From Clostridia bacterium (GTDB taxonomy: Bacteria > Bacillota_A > Clostridia > Lachnospirales > Cellulosilyticaceae): a stretch of DNA of 12,849 nucleotides. The stretch is from the NCBI GenBank assembly GCA_029239935.1, contig JARBTY010000069.1, positions 1 to 12,849 of the forward strand, written 5' to 3'. Numbering within the stretch: the first letter of the stretch is position 1; each line of letters begins with the position of its first letter. The notes under the pieces were generated by a model. The model saw only the letters and a list, made by a program, of their open reading frames with translations, searched no databases and was not told the DNA's origin. The position numbers and the translations under genes were made by a program. This document shows positions 1-7,241 of this stretch, in pieces.

Positions 1-1
1 A

Positions 2-700
2 TTACAAATGGTTGCATCGGTATCACCAAGTGATGCAACAAATAAAGCAGTAACATGGTCTATTGTAAGTGGAAGTGACTATGCATCAATAAGTACAGAT
101 GGCATATTAACAGCAAAAGCAAATGGAACAGTTACAGTAAAAGCAACATCAGTAAGTAATACAGCAGTATCAAATAGCTGTAAAATAGTTATAGCTGTAA
201 AATCAGGTGGTGATAGCGGAAGTGGCAGAGGAAACTCAAAACCATCTGCAACTATTCCAGCAGTTAATCCTCCAGTTCTTAATCCAAATGAAACAGATGC
301 ACCAAAAACAGAACCAGTAAAAGTAAGTGTATCTTTAACAACTGGAGTAGCATCTAGTGCAGGAACAAGTATGACATTAACTGTAAAACCTTATGTAGAA
401 AATGGCCGTACAATGGCAGGCATAAGAGATGTAGCAGGTATGCTTCATGTAGAGCAAAAAGATGTAGCATGGAATGCTAAAGACAAATCAATTGTTATCA
501 ACTCACAAGGTATCCTAATCAAACTTGTAATTGGCCAGAAATATGCTGTTGTAAATGGAAAAAGAGTAGCATTAGATGTGGCACCACAAGTTAAAGATGG
601 CAGAACAGTTTTACCAGTGGCACAGATAGCACGTCTCTTAAACATAGAAACTCAATTTGATGCAAAGACTAAAGAAATTACTTTTATTACAAAAAAATAA
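2..700 (+). CDS. C-terminal part of a secreted/cell-surface protein (BIG2 domain plus copper amine oxidase N-terminal-like domain)
   Basis: The reading frame is open from the window edge, so the 5' end and any catalytic domain lie outside. The ATG at base 8 is internal: it aligns with the middle of the BIG2 domain of the next gene, which reads LQMV in the same place. Visible in order are most of a bacterial Ig-like BIG2 domain (about the first 65 residues, with NKAVTWSIVSGS and GTVTVKATS), a Gly/Ser then Pro/Asn-rich linker, and a C-terminal domain of about 125 residues with the copper amine oxidase N-terminal-like pattern (ENGRTMAGIRDVAGML, DGRTVLPVAQIARLL). That domain lacks an amine oxidase active site. 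In Firmicutes it occurs on many extracellular proteins and probably mediates surface binding (inference). The next gene carries the same module, so this was probably also a polysaccharide-active enzyme, but the visible part cannot show which. The gene ends TAA. Confidence 0.9.
   Translation, partial: LQMVASVSPSDATNKAVTWSIVSGSDYASISTDGILTAKANGTVTVKATSVSNTAVSNSCKIVIAVKSGGDSGSGRGNSKPSATIPAVNPPVLNPNETDAPKTEPVKVSVSLTTGVASSAGTSMTLTVKPYVENGRTMAGIRDVAGMLHVEQKDVAWNAKDKSIVINSQGILIKLVIGQKYAVVNGKRVALDVAPQVKDGRTVLPVAQIARLLNIETQFDAKTKEITFITKK
34..161 (+). repeat. Copy 1 of BIG2-domain direct DNA repeat
   Basis: This stretch matches 6363-6490 at DNA level. Bases 34-63 equal 6363-6392 (30 identical bases) and 122-161 equal 6451-6490 (40 identical bases), with a more diverged centre. 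Identity at synonymous positions implies recent duplication or gene conversion rather than only protein-level conservation. Confidence 0.85.
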
Positions 701-887
701 GAATTCCTAACACTTTTCTTTAAATAAGTATTATATTTTTAAAATAGGCGACAAGAATGCTGACGTACATTTAGAAATAATAGTAAAGAAAAGTAGTATT
801 ACATAATTCGATAACAGCCACACAAAGATTAGTAGCAAAGGTAATGGAAGTTATAGGATAAAGTGATTCATTAATCGTTAGGATGTT

Positions 888-922
888 AAAGGAACACTTT
901 ATAATAGTAAAGTGTTCCTTTT
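888..922 (+). terminator. Intrinsic terminator (14-bp perfect stem)
   Basis: The arms at 888-901 and 908-921 are perfectly complementary over 14 bp (core GGAACACTTTA / TAAAGTGTTCC) with a 6-base loop (TAATAG). The T-run is short (TTTT, partly within the stem). It separates the partial gene from the GH127 gene, so the two are probably transcribed independently. Confidence 0.7.
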
Positions 923-1011
923 ATGAAAAAGTTAGGATAACATATATAACTGCTTAATTATTTTCTGTATAGTTTTAAAATAAATAATTATATTCTGGAA
1001 TTTATTAATAA

Positions 1012-1017
1012 TATACT
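1012..1017 (+). promoter_or_regulatory. Possible -10 box for the GH127 gene
   Basis: TATACT lies 43 bases before the start codon and downstream of the terminator, where a promoter is expected. No good -35 element sits 16-18 bases upstream (the region is TATATT-like), so the promoter may be weak, activator-dependent or elsewhere in 923-1040. Confidence 0.3.
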
Positions 1018-1059
1018 AACGGAAGTTTGGCTAGTTGAAATTAAAGAGGGGGATTTACA

Positions 1060-4000
1060 ATGTTTAGACGAAAGATGAAAAGATTTACTGCTATGACAAT
1101 TATATCAACTATGTTGATGAGTAATATGTCTGGACAAGCACTTTACGCTGCAGAAGTAGGCCACGGCGGAGAAGGCGGTAGTCAAGAAAACCAAAATTAT
1201 GTTTCAAATCGAGGGGAACTACTGGAAACACCACTTATTGAGTTGCCATTAGGTGCTGTTAAGGCTACAGGCTGGCTTGAGAATCAATTAAAACTGCAGG
1301 CAGAAGGCATTACCGGACATATGGAGGAATTCCCAGATTATAATGAAACAAGTGCTTGGAAAGGCGGCAATGGTGAGGCATGGGAAAGAGGGCCATACTA
1401 TTTGAGAGGTCTTATGTCATTAGCTTATGTTCTTGAGGATGAAGAATTAATGGCAAAAGCACAAGTGTGGGTAGAGTCTCTACTAGAGAGCCAACGTGAA
1501 GATGGCTTTTTTGGACCTCTAAGCAATACAGATTGGTGGCCGAGAATGCCAATGTTGATGGCATTAAGAGACTATTATGAAGCAACTGTTGCACTAGGTC
1601 ATGAAGATGAAAGAATTTTACCTTTTATGGAAAAGTATTTCAGATATGAATTTCAAACATTGCCAACACAAAGATTAGCATCGTGGGCAGCTTCAAGAGG
1701 TGGTGATAATATTGACAGTGTATTTTGGTTGTACAATAGACTTTATGATGAAAACAATGCTGCAGAAACAGAGTGGCTGCTTGATTTAGCTGAGTTACTG
1801 AATGTACAAACAAGAGACCAGTGGTCAAACAGAAGCTGGACAGATTTATATAATAATTCAACGGTAAGAGTACATGTTGTTAATACGAGCCAAGGCATGA
1901 AAACGCCACCGGTATATTATCAGTATTCTAAAGCTAATGAAGATAAAACGGCTATATATAATGGACTGCTCAACTGGAGTATCGACCACAGTAGGGTGGA
2001 TGGACTCCCAGCAGCAGACGAATCAGCACGTGATAATCGTTCTACAAGAGGTACAGAGTCTTGCGGTGTAGTAGAATCTTTATTATCTCTTGAAATAGCA
2101 CAAAAAGTATTAGGAGATGTATCATTAGCTGATGAGATGGAAAAGATTGCATACAATACTCTGCCTGGTGCATTTTCACCAGATTATTCGGGACATACTT
2201 ATTTCCAAGAAGATAACCAGATAACCAGGACAAAGGGTAACCGTGAGTATGATAATGACCATGGGGATAGTACGACATATGGTGCACCATCTGGATTTGA
2301 CTGTTGTTTTGCAAATGTACATATGGGATGGCCAAAGTTTGTCCAAAATATGTGGATGGCTACAGAAAATAACGGTTTAGCCATTGTTGCTTATGGACCT
2401 AACAGTGTGACAGCTAGAGTTGCTGATGGAAAGACTGCAGTATTTAAACAAGAAACAGACTATCCATTTAAAGATACTGTTCAATTAACTTATCAAGGAG
2501 ATGCTAATGTAAGTTTTGAACTTAAAGTTAGAATTCCTAGTTGGGCAGTGGCGCCAGTTGTAAAAGTAAATGGCATCACACAGGAAGGAGTTGCAGCTGG
2601 AGGATATTATACACTTACAAGAACTTGGCAAAAAGGAGATGTAGTTGAAGTCAACCTGCCAAGTGAAATTAAAACTGTAGGCGGATATAATGATTCTGTA
2701 TCTGTAGTAAAAGGTCCTCTTATTTTCGGTTTGAAAATAAAGGAAGATTGGAGAATTGATAATGATAATAGTACAAGAGAATTAAAAGTTCAGCCTACAG
2801 AATTTTCTCCAACGAGGGAAGTATTTGCTGCAACCCCATGGAACTATGGACTTGTACTTAATCAAGCAAATATATCAGATAATTTCGAAATTATATACGA
2901 TGATATAATAGCTGAACAACCATTTGCAGTAGAAGGAGCACCTATAACATTAAGAGCTATAGGACAAACCATTCCTAATTGGACATTAGCAGGGAATATC
3001 GTAGGGGCTCAGCCATTTGGACCAACATTGCCGAATACAAGCTTGCAGGCGCCCATTGAATTAATACCTTATGGCAGTGCACGTATTAGAATATCTCAAT
3101 TTCCAAAAATTGGAACGCCAAATGAAGATGGAAGCATAGTTAAAACGACTGTAAATGATTCTAGTATAGCAAGAGATTCACTGGATCGAACAAAAAAATA
3201 TTTAGAGTTTGATAATATAGCCGTACCAAAAGCTGTAAACTACACATTGGAAATCAATTATACAGGAACAGGAACTGGTAAACTTAAATTAAATAATAAG
3301 GTTGATGTATCTGTTGCATTTGACGGCAGTGGCAAAGCTACAGTTGATAATTTAAAAGGAAGAATATCAGATGAGTCATTTAAATTTAAAGATGGTCAAT
3401 TAAACAATTTACGATTTGATATTCCGACTGGAGTACAAATAACTTCAATAAGAGTATTTCCAAACGATAAAGAGATAAGTGCAATTACAATTTTTAATAC
3501 ATTAAGAAATGGGGACAGCTTCTCTATATCAACAAACCTAAACTGCCAAGAAACTCCTTATGAAGTTATGTATGGAACAAACGCAGATAATCTAACTCAT
3601 ACAGTAAGAGGATTTAAATCAGATACAGCGATAATTACAGGACTTGATGAACAAACAGATTATTATGCAAAAGTTAAAGCCATGATCAATGGGAAAATAG
3701 TTGAAAGTGAAGTACTTTCATTTCCTAAAAAGAATTCAAGCAATAATGGACAATTAGAGCCAAATCCTAATGCGCCTAATGCTAGCTTTAATGACAATTT
3801 TAATGGTGGTTCAGGCTACAGCGAAAATTTCTGGGCAAAATATGGTGCAGCCGCAAAGATGAACTTTGATGGAGCGAAATATGTATTTACTGCAGATAGC
3901 AGACTTAAATCTGTAGTCAAAGATTCAGCAAGTAATAATTGGACAGACTATGTAGTTTCAGCAAAGATTGCTATAAAAGATAGTAACCCAGCAAACAACG

Positions 4001-7000
4001 CAGGCATTATGTTTAGATCTTCAAATATAGGAGATGAACCAGACGCCTACAATGGCTATTATGTAGGGATTGGTAAGTTTAGCGGACAGATGGGTATTAT
4101 GATTGGGATGGCAGACGGATCTTGGCATGATATTAAAAAAATTCCTTATTCAATTAATGTAAACCAAGAATATGATCTCAAGATTGTCGTATTTAATGAT
4201 CAATTTGCAGTATATCTAGATGATGAATTTATTTACAAAATTAAAGCTGGAGACATAGGTGATGGCTCGGATCAAAAGATAGTACCCAATTTTGCAAGAG
4301 GGACAGTGGGATTAAGATCATATAATGTATCTTTTACAGCAGATGATTTTGTTGTAAGGAACATAGAACAAGGAGATTTAAAGCCTTTCCAACCAGAGAT
4401 CGCTTTACCACAAGAGTTATTCAGTGATGATTTTGATGATGCAGCGTACAGTGCTAATCATTGGACAGAGTATGATCCTAATAATGCTGTAAGTATTACT
4501 ACAGATGGTGTTTACCAATTTAAAACAAATACAAAGCAAAAAGCAGTAGTAACAACAACTGATTCTGCTCTTTGGGTAGATTTTACAGCTGAAGCAGATA
4601 TAGTTTTATCTGATAGCTTCATAAATAATGCCGGTATTATGTTTAGAGCATCAAACATAGGAAATGACCCAGACGCGTATAATGGCTATCATGTAGGAAT
4701 AGGGGATATTGCAGGTGATAAAGGTATTATGATTGGATATGCTGATGGAGGGTGGCATGACATCAAAAAAATACCTATGGCAATAAATCTTGGTCAGACC
4801 TATAAACTTAAAGTTGTAGTATCTGGCAATAAAGCAGGTGTGTATCTTGATGATATATTTATCAGTGAATTTGATACAACTTTATTTACACAAGGGACTG
4901 TAGGATTAAGATCTTATAGACAGGCCTTTACAGCCGATGATTTTAGAGTTAGAACATCTACACAGGAAGAACTGGAAGACTTAGGAATAGGGGCAAGTGA
5001 ACCAGAAAGAATTGAACCTGCAACATTTACAGATGATTTTACAAATGGAGACAACTGGCTGACTTCACAGGGGTCATCAAGTATAGCAGCTGGAGAATTA
5101 ATCGTTCCATCAGCAGGTGGAACAAAAGTATACCTTAATAATACGGATGCATTATTGTGGAACGACTATTCTTATTCTGCAGATGTCACATTAACGGCTA
5201 ATGGTAGCAATGCAGGCCTTATGGTTAGAAGCAGTGATGAAGAGGGTAATTCTGATTCTAATTCATACTATTTTGGTATTACTCCAAATAACTCCTATCA
5301 AATCGGACATTTTGATAAAGCTTGGCATGAAATTACTGTAGGAGCTGCTGATACTGGAGTAAGTCAAACACGTAATTTAGAAGTAAGAGCTTATAAGAAT
5401 AACTTAGCTTTCTATATTGATGGGAAAAAAGTTTATCAAATGAATAATAATTCTCATGATGCGGGCAGAGTTGGAGTTAGAACATGGCATCAAGCATTTA
5501 AAGTTGATAACGTAGAGGTAAGACCTCTTACAAGCGGTGAGAAAGAAGAGCTGGAAGCAAAACCAGAATTTACAGGAGTTAAAATAGCCCCTATCTATGA
5601 TGGTTTCCAAGTCTATTTCCCAGAAGTAGGATCCGCAAAGTCATATAAGATAAAATATGGTACAGAACCAGAAAATTATACTTATGAAGAAGTAGATATT
5701 AAGTTAAGCGGCTATGCAGCAGGAGCAATTACAGCAGGGAAGTCATCTGTTACAGGGCTTGATCCAGATACAACGTACTATGTAGTTGTTATCCCTATGA
5801 GCGGAACAACAGAACTTTCTGCTTCCGAGGAAATTGTTATTACCACAGGAAAAGAAAATAACATTGCTGATCAGAAAGCCGAAATGCAGATCGTTTTAGA
5901 TAGTGCAAAGAATAGTTTAGGCATGGATGCAGCAAGTAGAGCAAGACTTAATAAAGCAATTACATATGCCGAAAGTCTTACTAGTGAAAATAACCAGATT
6001 GAGTATGAATTAGCAACACAATTATTAAAAGTAGCATTAGATTATGAAGCCAAAGAGTATAATGTAACATTTGATACAGATGGCGGAACACCAGTAGCAT
6101 CTCAAGTAACAAGTCAAGTGTTAACTGTACCAGAAACAACAAAAGCAGGCTATATCTTTAAAGGCTGGTACAACGGAGCTCAGCTCATTGAATTCCCATA
6201 CACAATAACCGAGGATATAACACTTAAGGCAGCTTGGGATAAACAAGACGAACAGCCAGCGATTCCAGTGACAAGCATAACTTTATCAGGAAAAGATGGA
6301 GTAACAAGTATCACAACTAAAGGCGGCGCATTACAAATGGTTGTCACAGTAGCACCAGACAGTGCAACAAATAAAGCAGTAACATGGTCTATAGTAAATG
6401 GAAGTAGTTTCGCTGCCCTAAGCACAGAAGGGGTATTAACAGCATCAGCTAATGGAACAGTTACAGTAAAAGCAACATCAGTAAGTAATAAAGCAGTATC
6501 AGATATCTGTGAAATAATAATTACAGGAAATCCAACTTCAGGAGAAGGCGAAAGTGGCGGAGGTGGTGGAAGCACACCAAAACCAACACCAAAACCAACA
6601 CCAGCCCCAGAAGGCAGTACAGATACCACGGGTTCATTAGCATCACCAGTAATGAATATAAGGATATCTACAACAAGTGGTACAGCTTCTCAAAATGGTA
6701 CAAACATAGCGTTATCTGTGCAGCCATATATAGAAAAGGGCCGTACAATGGCAGGTTTAAGAGATGTGGCCAATCTACTAGGCATAGAAAATCGAAATGT
6801 AGTATGGAATGGTAACGATAAAACCATTACAATCACTATGAACAATAGAACAGTACAGCTCGCAGTTAATCAAAACTACGTTATTGTAAATGGTGAGAAA
6901 ATACCATTAGATGTAGCGCCTGCAGTTAGAAATGGGAGGACTGTTTTACCAGTAGCACAAATAGCAAGAATATTAGGAATAGAAATTCAATTTGATATAA

Positions 7001-7032
7001 ATACTAAAGAGGTTATATTTAATAAAATGTAA
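1060..7032 (+). CDS. Secreted multidomain GH127-type (DUF1680) beta-L-arabinofuranosidase
   Basis: The 1990-residue product probably removes beta-L-arabinofuranosyl units from plant wall glycans outside the cell. Residues 1-31 look like a signal peptide (MFRRKMKR, hydrophobic core, cut near ALYAA/E). Residues about 55-686 are the GH127 catalytic and beta-sandwich region. E333 and C335 (TESC) plus C415-C416 (DCC) match the Zn-binding Glu-Cys and Cys-Cys of Bifidobacterium HypBA1 with nearly the same spacing; C415 would be the nucleophile and E321 is a candidate acid/base. Then follow a CBM-like sandwich (~690-803), FN3-like domain (~808-888), three lectin-like repeats (~908-1103, ~1119-1300, ~1322-1489), FN3-like domain (~1503-1598), helical FIVAR-like segment (~1604-1665), InlB-type repeat (~1667-1728), BIG2 (~1735-1823), Gly then PTPKPT-rich linker, and copper amine oxidase-like domain (~1865-1990). 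The start is supported by AGAGGGGG at 1045-1052. The natural substrate is unproven; related families such as GH146 share the fold and cysteines. Confidence 0.85.
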   Translation: MFRRKMKRFTAMTIISTMLMSNMSGQALYAAEVGHGGEGGSQENQNYVSNRGELLETPLIELPLGAVKATGWLENQLKLQAEGITGHMEEFPDYNETSAWKGGNGEAWERGPYYLRGLMSLAYVLEDEELMAKAQVWVESLLESQREDGFFGPLSNTDWWPRMPMLMALRDYYEATVALGHEDERILPFMEKYFRYEFQTLPTQRLASWAASRGGDNIDSVFWLYNRLYDENNAAETEWLLDLAELLNVQTRDQWSNRSWTDLYNNSTVRVHVVNTSQGMKTPPVYYQYSKANEDKTAIYNGLLNWSIDHSRVDGLPAADESARDNRSTRGTESCGVVESLLSLEIAQKVLGDVSLADEMEKIAYNTLPGAFSPDYSGHTYFQEDNQITRTKGNREYDNDHGDSTTYGAPSGFDCCFANVHMGWPKFVQNMWMATENNGLAIVAYGPNSVTARVADGKTAVFKQETDYPFKDTVQLTYQGDANVSFELKVRIPSWAVAPVVKVNGITQEGVAAGGYYTLTRTWQKGDVVEVNLPSEIKTVGGYNDSVSVVKGPLIFGLKIKEDWRIDNDNSTRELKVQPTEFSPTREVFAATPWNYGLVLNQANISDNFEIIYDDIIAEQPFAVEGAPITLRAIGQTIPNWTLAGNIVGAQPFGPTLPNTSLQAPIELIPYGSARIRISQFPKIGTPNEDGSIVKTTVNDSSIARDSLDRTKKYLEFDNIAVPKAVNYTLEINYTGTGTGKLKLNNKVDVSVAFDGSGKATVDNLKGRISDESFKFKDGQLNNLRFDIPTGVQITSIRVFPNDKEISAITIFNTLRNGDSFSISTNLNCQETPYEVMYGTNADNLTHTVRGFKSDTAIITGLDEQTDYYAKVKAMINGKIVESEVLSFPKKNSSNNGQLEPNPNAPNASFNDNFNGGSGYSENFWAKYGAAAKMNFDGAKYVFTADSRLKSVVKDSASNNWTDYVVSAKIAIKDSNPANNAGIMFRSSNIGDEPDAYNGYYVGIGKFSGQMGIMIGMADGSWHDIKKIPYSINVNQEYDLKIVVFNDQFAVYLDDEFIYKIKAGDIGDGSDQKIVPNFARGTVGLRSYNVSFTADDFVVRNIEQGDLKPFQPEIALPQELFSDDFDDAAYSANHWTEYDPNNAVSITTDGVYQFKTNTKQKAVVTTTDSALWVDFTAEADIVLSDSFINNAGIMFRASNIGNDPDAYNGYHVGIGDIAGDKGIMIGYADGGWHDIKKIPMAINLGQTYKLKVVVSGNKAGVYLDDIFISEFDTTLFTQGTVGLRSYRQAFTADDFRVRTSTQEELEDLGIGASEPERIEPATFTDDFTNGDNWLTSQGSSSIAAGELIVPSAGGTKVYLNNTDALLWNDYSYSADVTLTANGSNAGLMVRSSDEEGNSDSNSYYFGITPNNSYQIGHFDKAWHEITVGAADTGVSQTRNLEVRAYKNNLAFYIDGKKVYQMNNNSHDAGRVGVRTWHQAFKVDNVEVRPLTSGEKEELEAKPEFTGVKIAPIYDGFQVYFPEVGSAKSYKIKYGTEPENYTYEEVDIKLSGYAAGAITAGKSSVTGLDPDTTYYVVVIPMSGTTELSASEEIVITTGKENNIADQKAEMQIVLDSAKNSLGMDAASRARLNKAITYAESLTSENNQIEYELATQLLKVALDYEAKEYNVTFDTDGGTPVASQVTSQVLTVPETTKAGYIFKGWYNGAQLIEFPYTITEDITLKAAWDKQDEQPAIPVTSITLSGKDGVTSITTKGGALQMVVTVAPDSATNKAVTWSIVNGSSFAALSTEGVLTASANGTVTVKATSVSNKAVSDICEIIITGNPTSGEGESGGGGGSTPKPTPKPTPAPEGSTDTTGSLASPVMNIRISTTSGTASQNGTNIALSVQPYIEKGRTMAGLRDVANLLGIENRNVVWNGNDKTITITMNNRTVQLAVNQNYVIVNGEKIPLDVAPAVRNGRTVLPVAQIARILGIEIQFDINTKEVIFNKM
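3781..5526 (+). repeat. Three tandem lectin-like (DUF1080/concanavalin-like) modules inside the GH127 protein
   Basis: Modules 1 and 2 (about 3781-4368 and 4414-4959) are close copies: both carry NNAGIMFR-SNIG--PDAYNGY, GIMIG-ADG-WHDIKKIP, a VYLDD strand, GTVGLRSY and FTADDF-VR. Module 3 (about 5023-5526) is diverged but keeps NAGLMVRS, WHEI, FYIDGK, RVGVRTW and a closing FKVDNVEVR. All three begin with F-DDF or F-DNF. The pattern resembles extracellular sugar-binding jelly-roll modules of the DUF1080/LamG type. Binding of plant polysaccharide is inferred. Confidence 0.75.
6363..6490 (+). repeat. Copy 2 of BIG2-domain direct DNA repeat
   Basis: This is the partner of 34-161. It lies in the BIG2 domain of the GH127 protein. 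Recombination between the two copies would delete about 6.3 kb, fuse the genes in frame and remove the GH127 catalytic part. Confidence 0.85.
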
Positions 7033-7085
7033 TAAAGTCGCTGTAAATAGGGTAAGTATTTTAAGCATCATGTAAAAAAACTATA

Positions 7086-7136
7086 AAGGGGTCTTAGACT
7101 TTGCCAAGAGAATGACAAAGTCTAAGACCCTTTGTA
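7086..7136 (+). terminator. Intrinsic terminator after the GH127 gene
   Basis: The arms 7089-7103 and 7116-7130 pair perfectly over 15 bp (GGGTCTTAGACTTTG and complement), extended by a G-T and two A-T pairs to 7086 and 7133. The loop has 12 bases and is followed by TTTGTATTTA. A-rich sequence on the 5' side would also allow weaker termination on the minus strand. Confidence 0.85.
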
Positions 7137-7151
7137 TTTAGATTTCACAGA

Positions 7152-7179
7152 TTGACAGAAGCAGATAGAAGGGTATACA
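7152..7179 (+). promoter_or_regulatory. Sigma-A-type promoter for the ABC exporter
   Basis: A perfect -35 box TTGACA (7152-7157) is followed after 16 bases by TATACA (7174-7179). It sits just downstream of the terminator and about 60 bases before the chosen start codon, giving the exporter its own transcript. Confidence 0.7.
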
Positions 7180-7241
7180 CTTATAAAGATTACTTTTTGG
7201 GCTTTAATAAACAGTAGAACATGAAAGAAAGTAGGGATAAA

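Larger units (their letters stand above)
701..1059. other. Non-coding region between the two surface-protein genes
   Basis: This is 359 bases of AT-rich sequence with no credible gene. It contains a strong terminator hairpin at 888-921 that lies 188 bases past the upstream stop, a possible -10 box at 1012-1017, and the ribosome binding site of the next gene (AGAGGGGG at 1045-1052). The stretch 745-885 between stop and terminator is slightly less AT-rich and could be a long 3' UTR or a small RNA. I could not match it to any riboswitch class I know. Confidence 0.7.

Noticed and set aside
8..10. ATG at base 8 as a true start codon
   Set aside because: It has no room for a ribosome binding site and falls mid-domain when aligned with the BIG2 domain of the following gene.
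298..700. A functional copper amine oxidase
   Set aside because: Only the small N-terminal-like domain is present; no catalytic domain or topaquinone site exists in either protein carrying it.
740..1059. A second riboswitch upstream of the GH127 gene
   Set aside because: There is a hairpin and a leader, but none of the GGCAAA, GACGCAAAGC or other riboswitch signatures I know appears.
1412..2384. Several overlapping minus-strand open frames inside the GH127 catalytic region
   Set aside because: They are short, lack ribosome binding sites and recognisable domains, and lie entirely opposite a strongly supported gene.
3781..5526. A CRISPR array or short-repeat locus suggested by repeated blocks
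   Set aside because: The repeats are domain-length, in frame and diverged, as expected of duplicated protein modules; no short regularly spaced repeats occur.
6180..6629. A 149-residue minus-strand open frame opposite the BIG2/linker region
   Set aside because: Its proline-rich run is the complement of the Gly/Ser linker codons, it has no ribosome binding site, and the plus-strand gene is certain.
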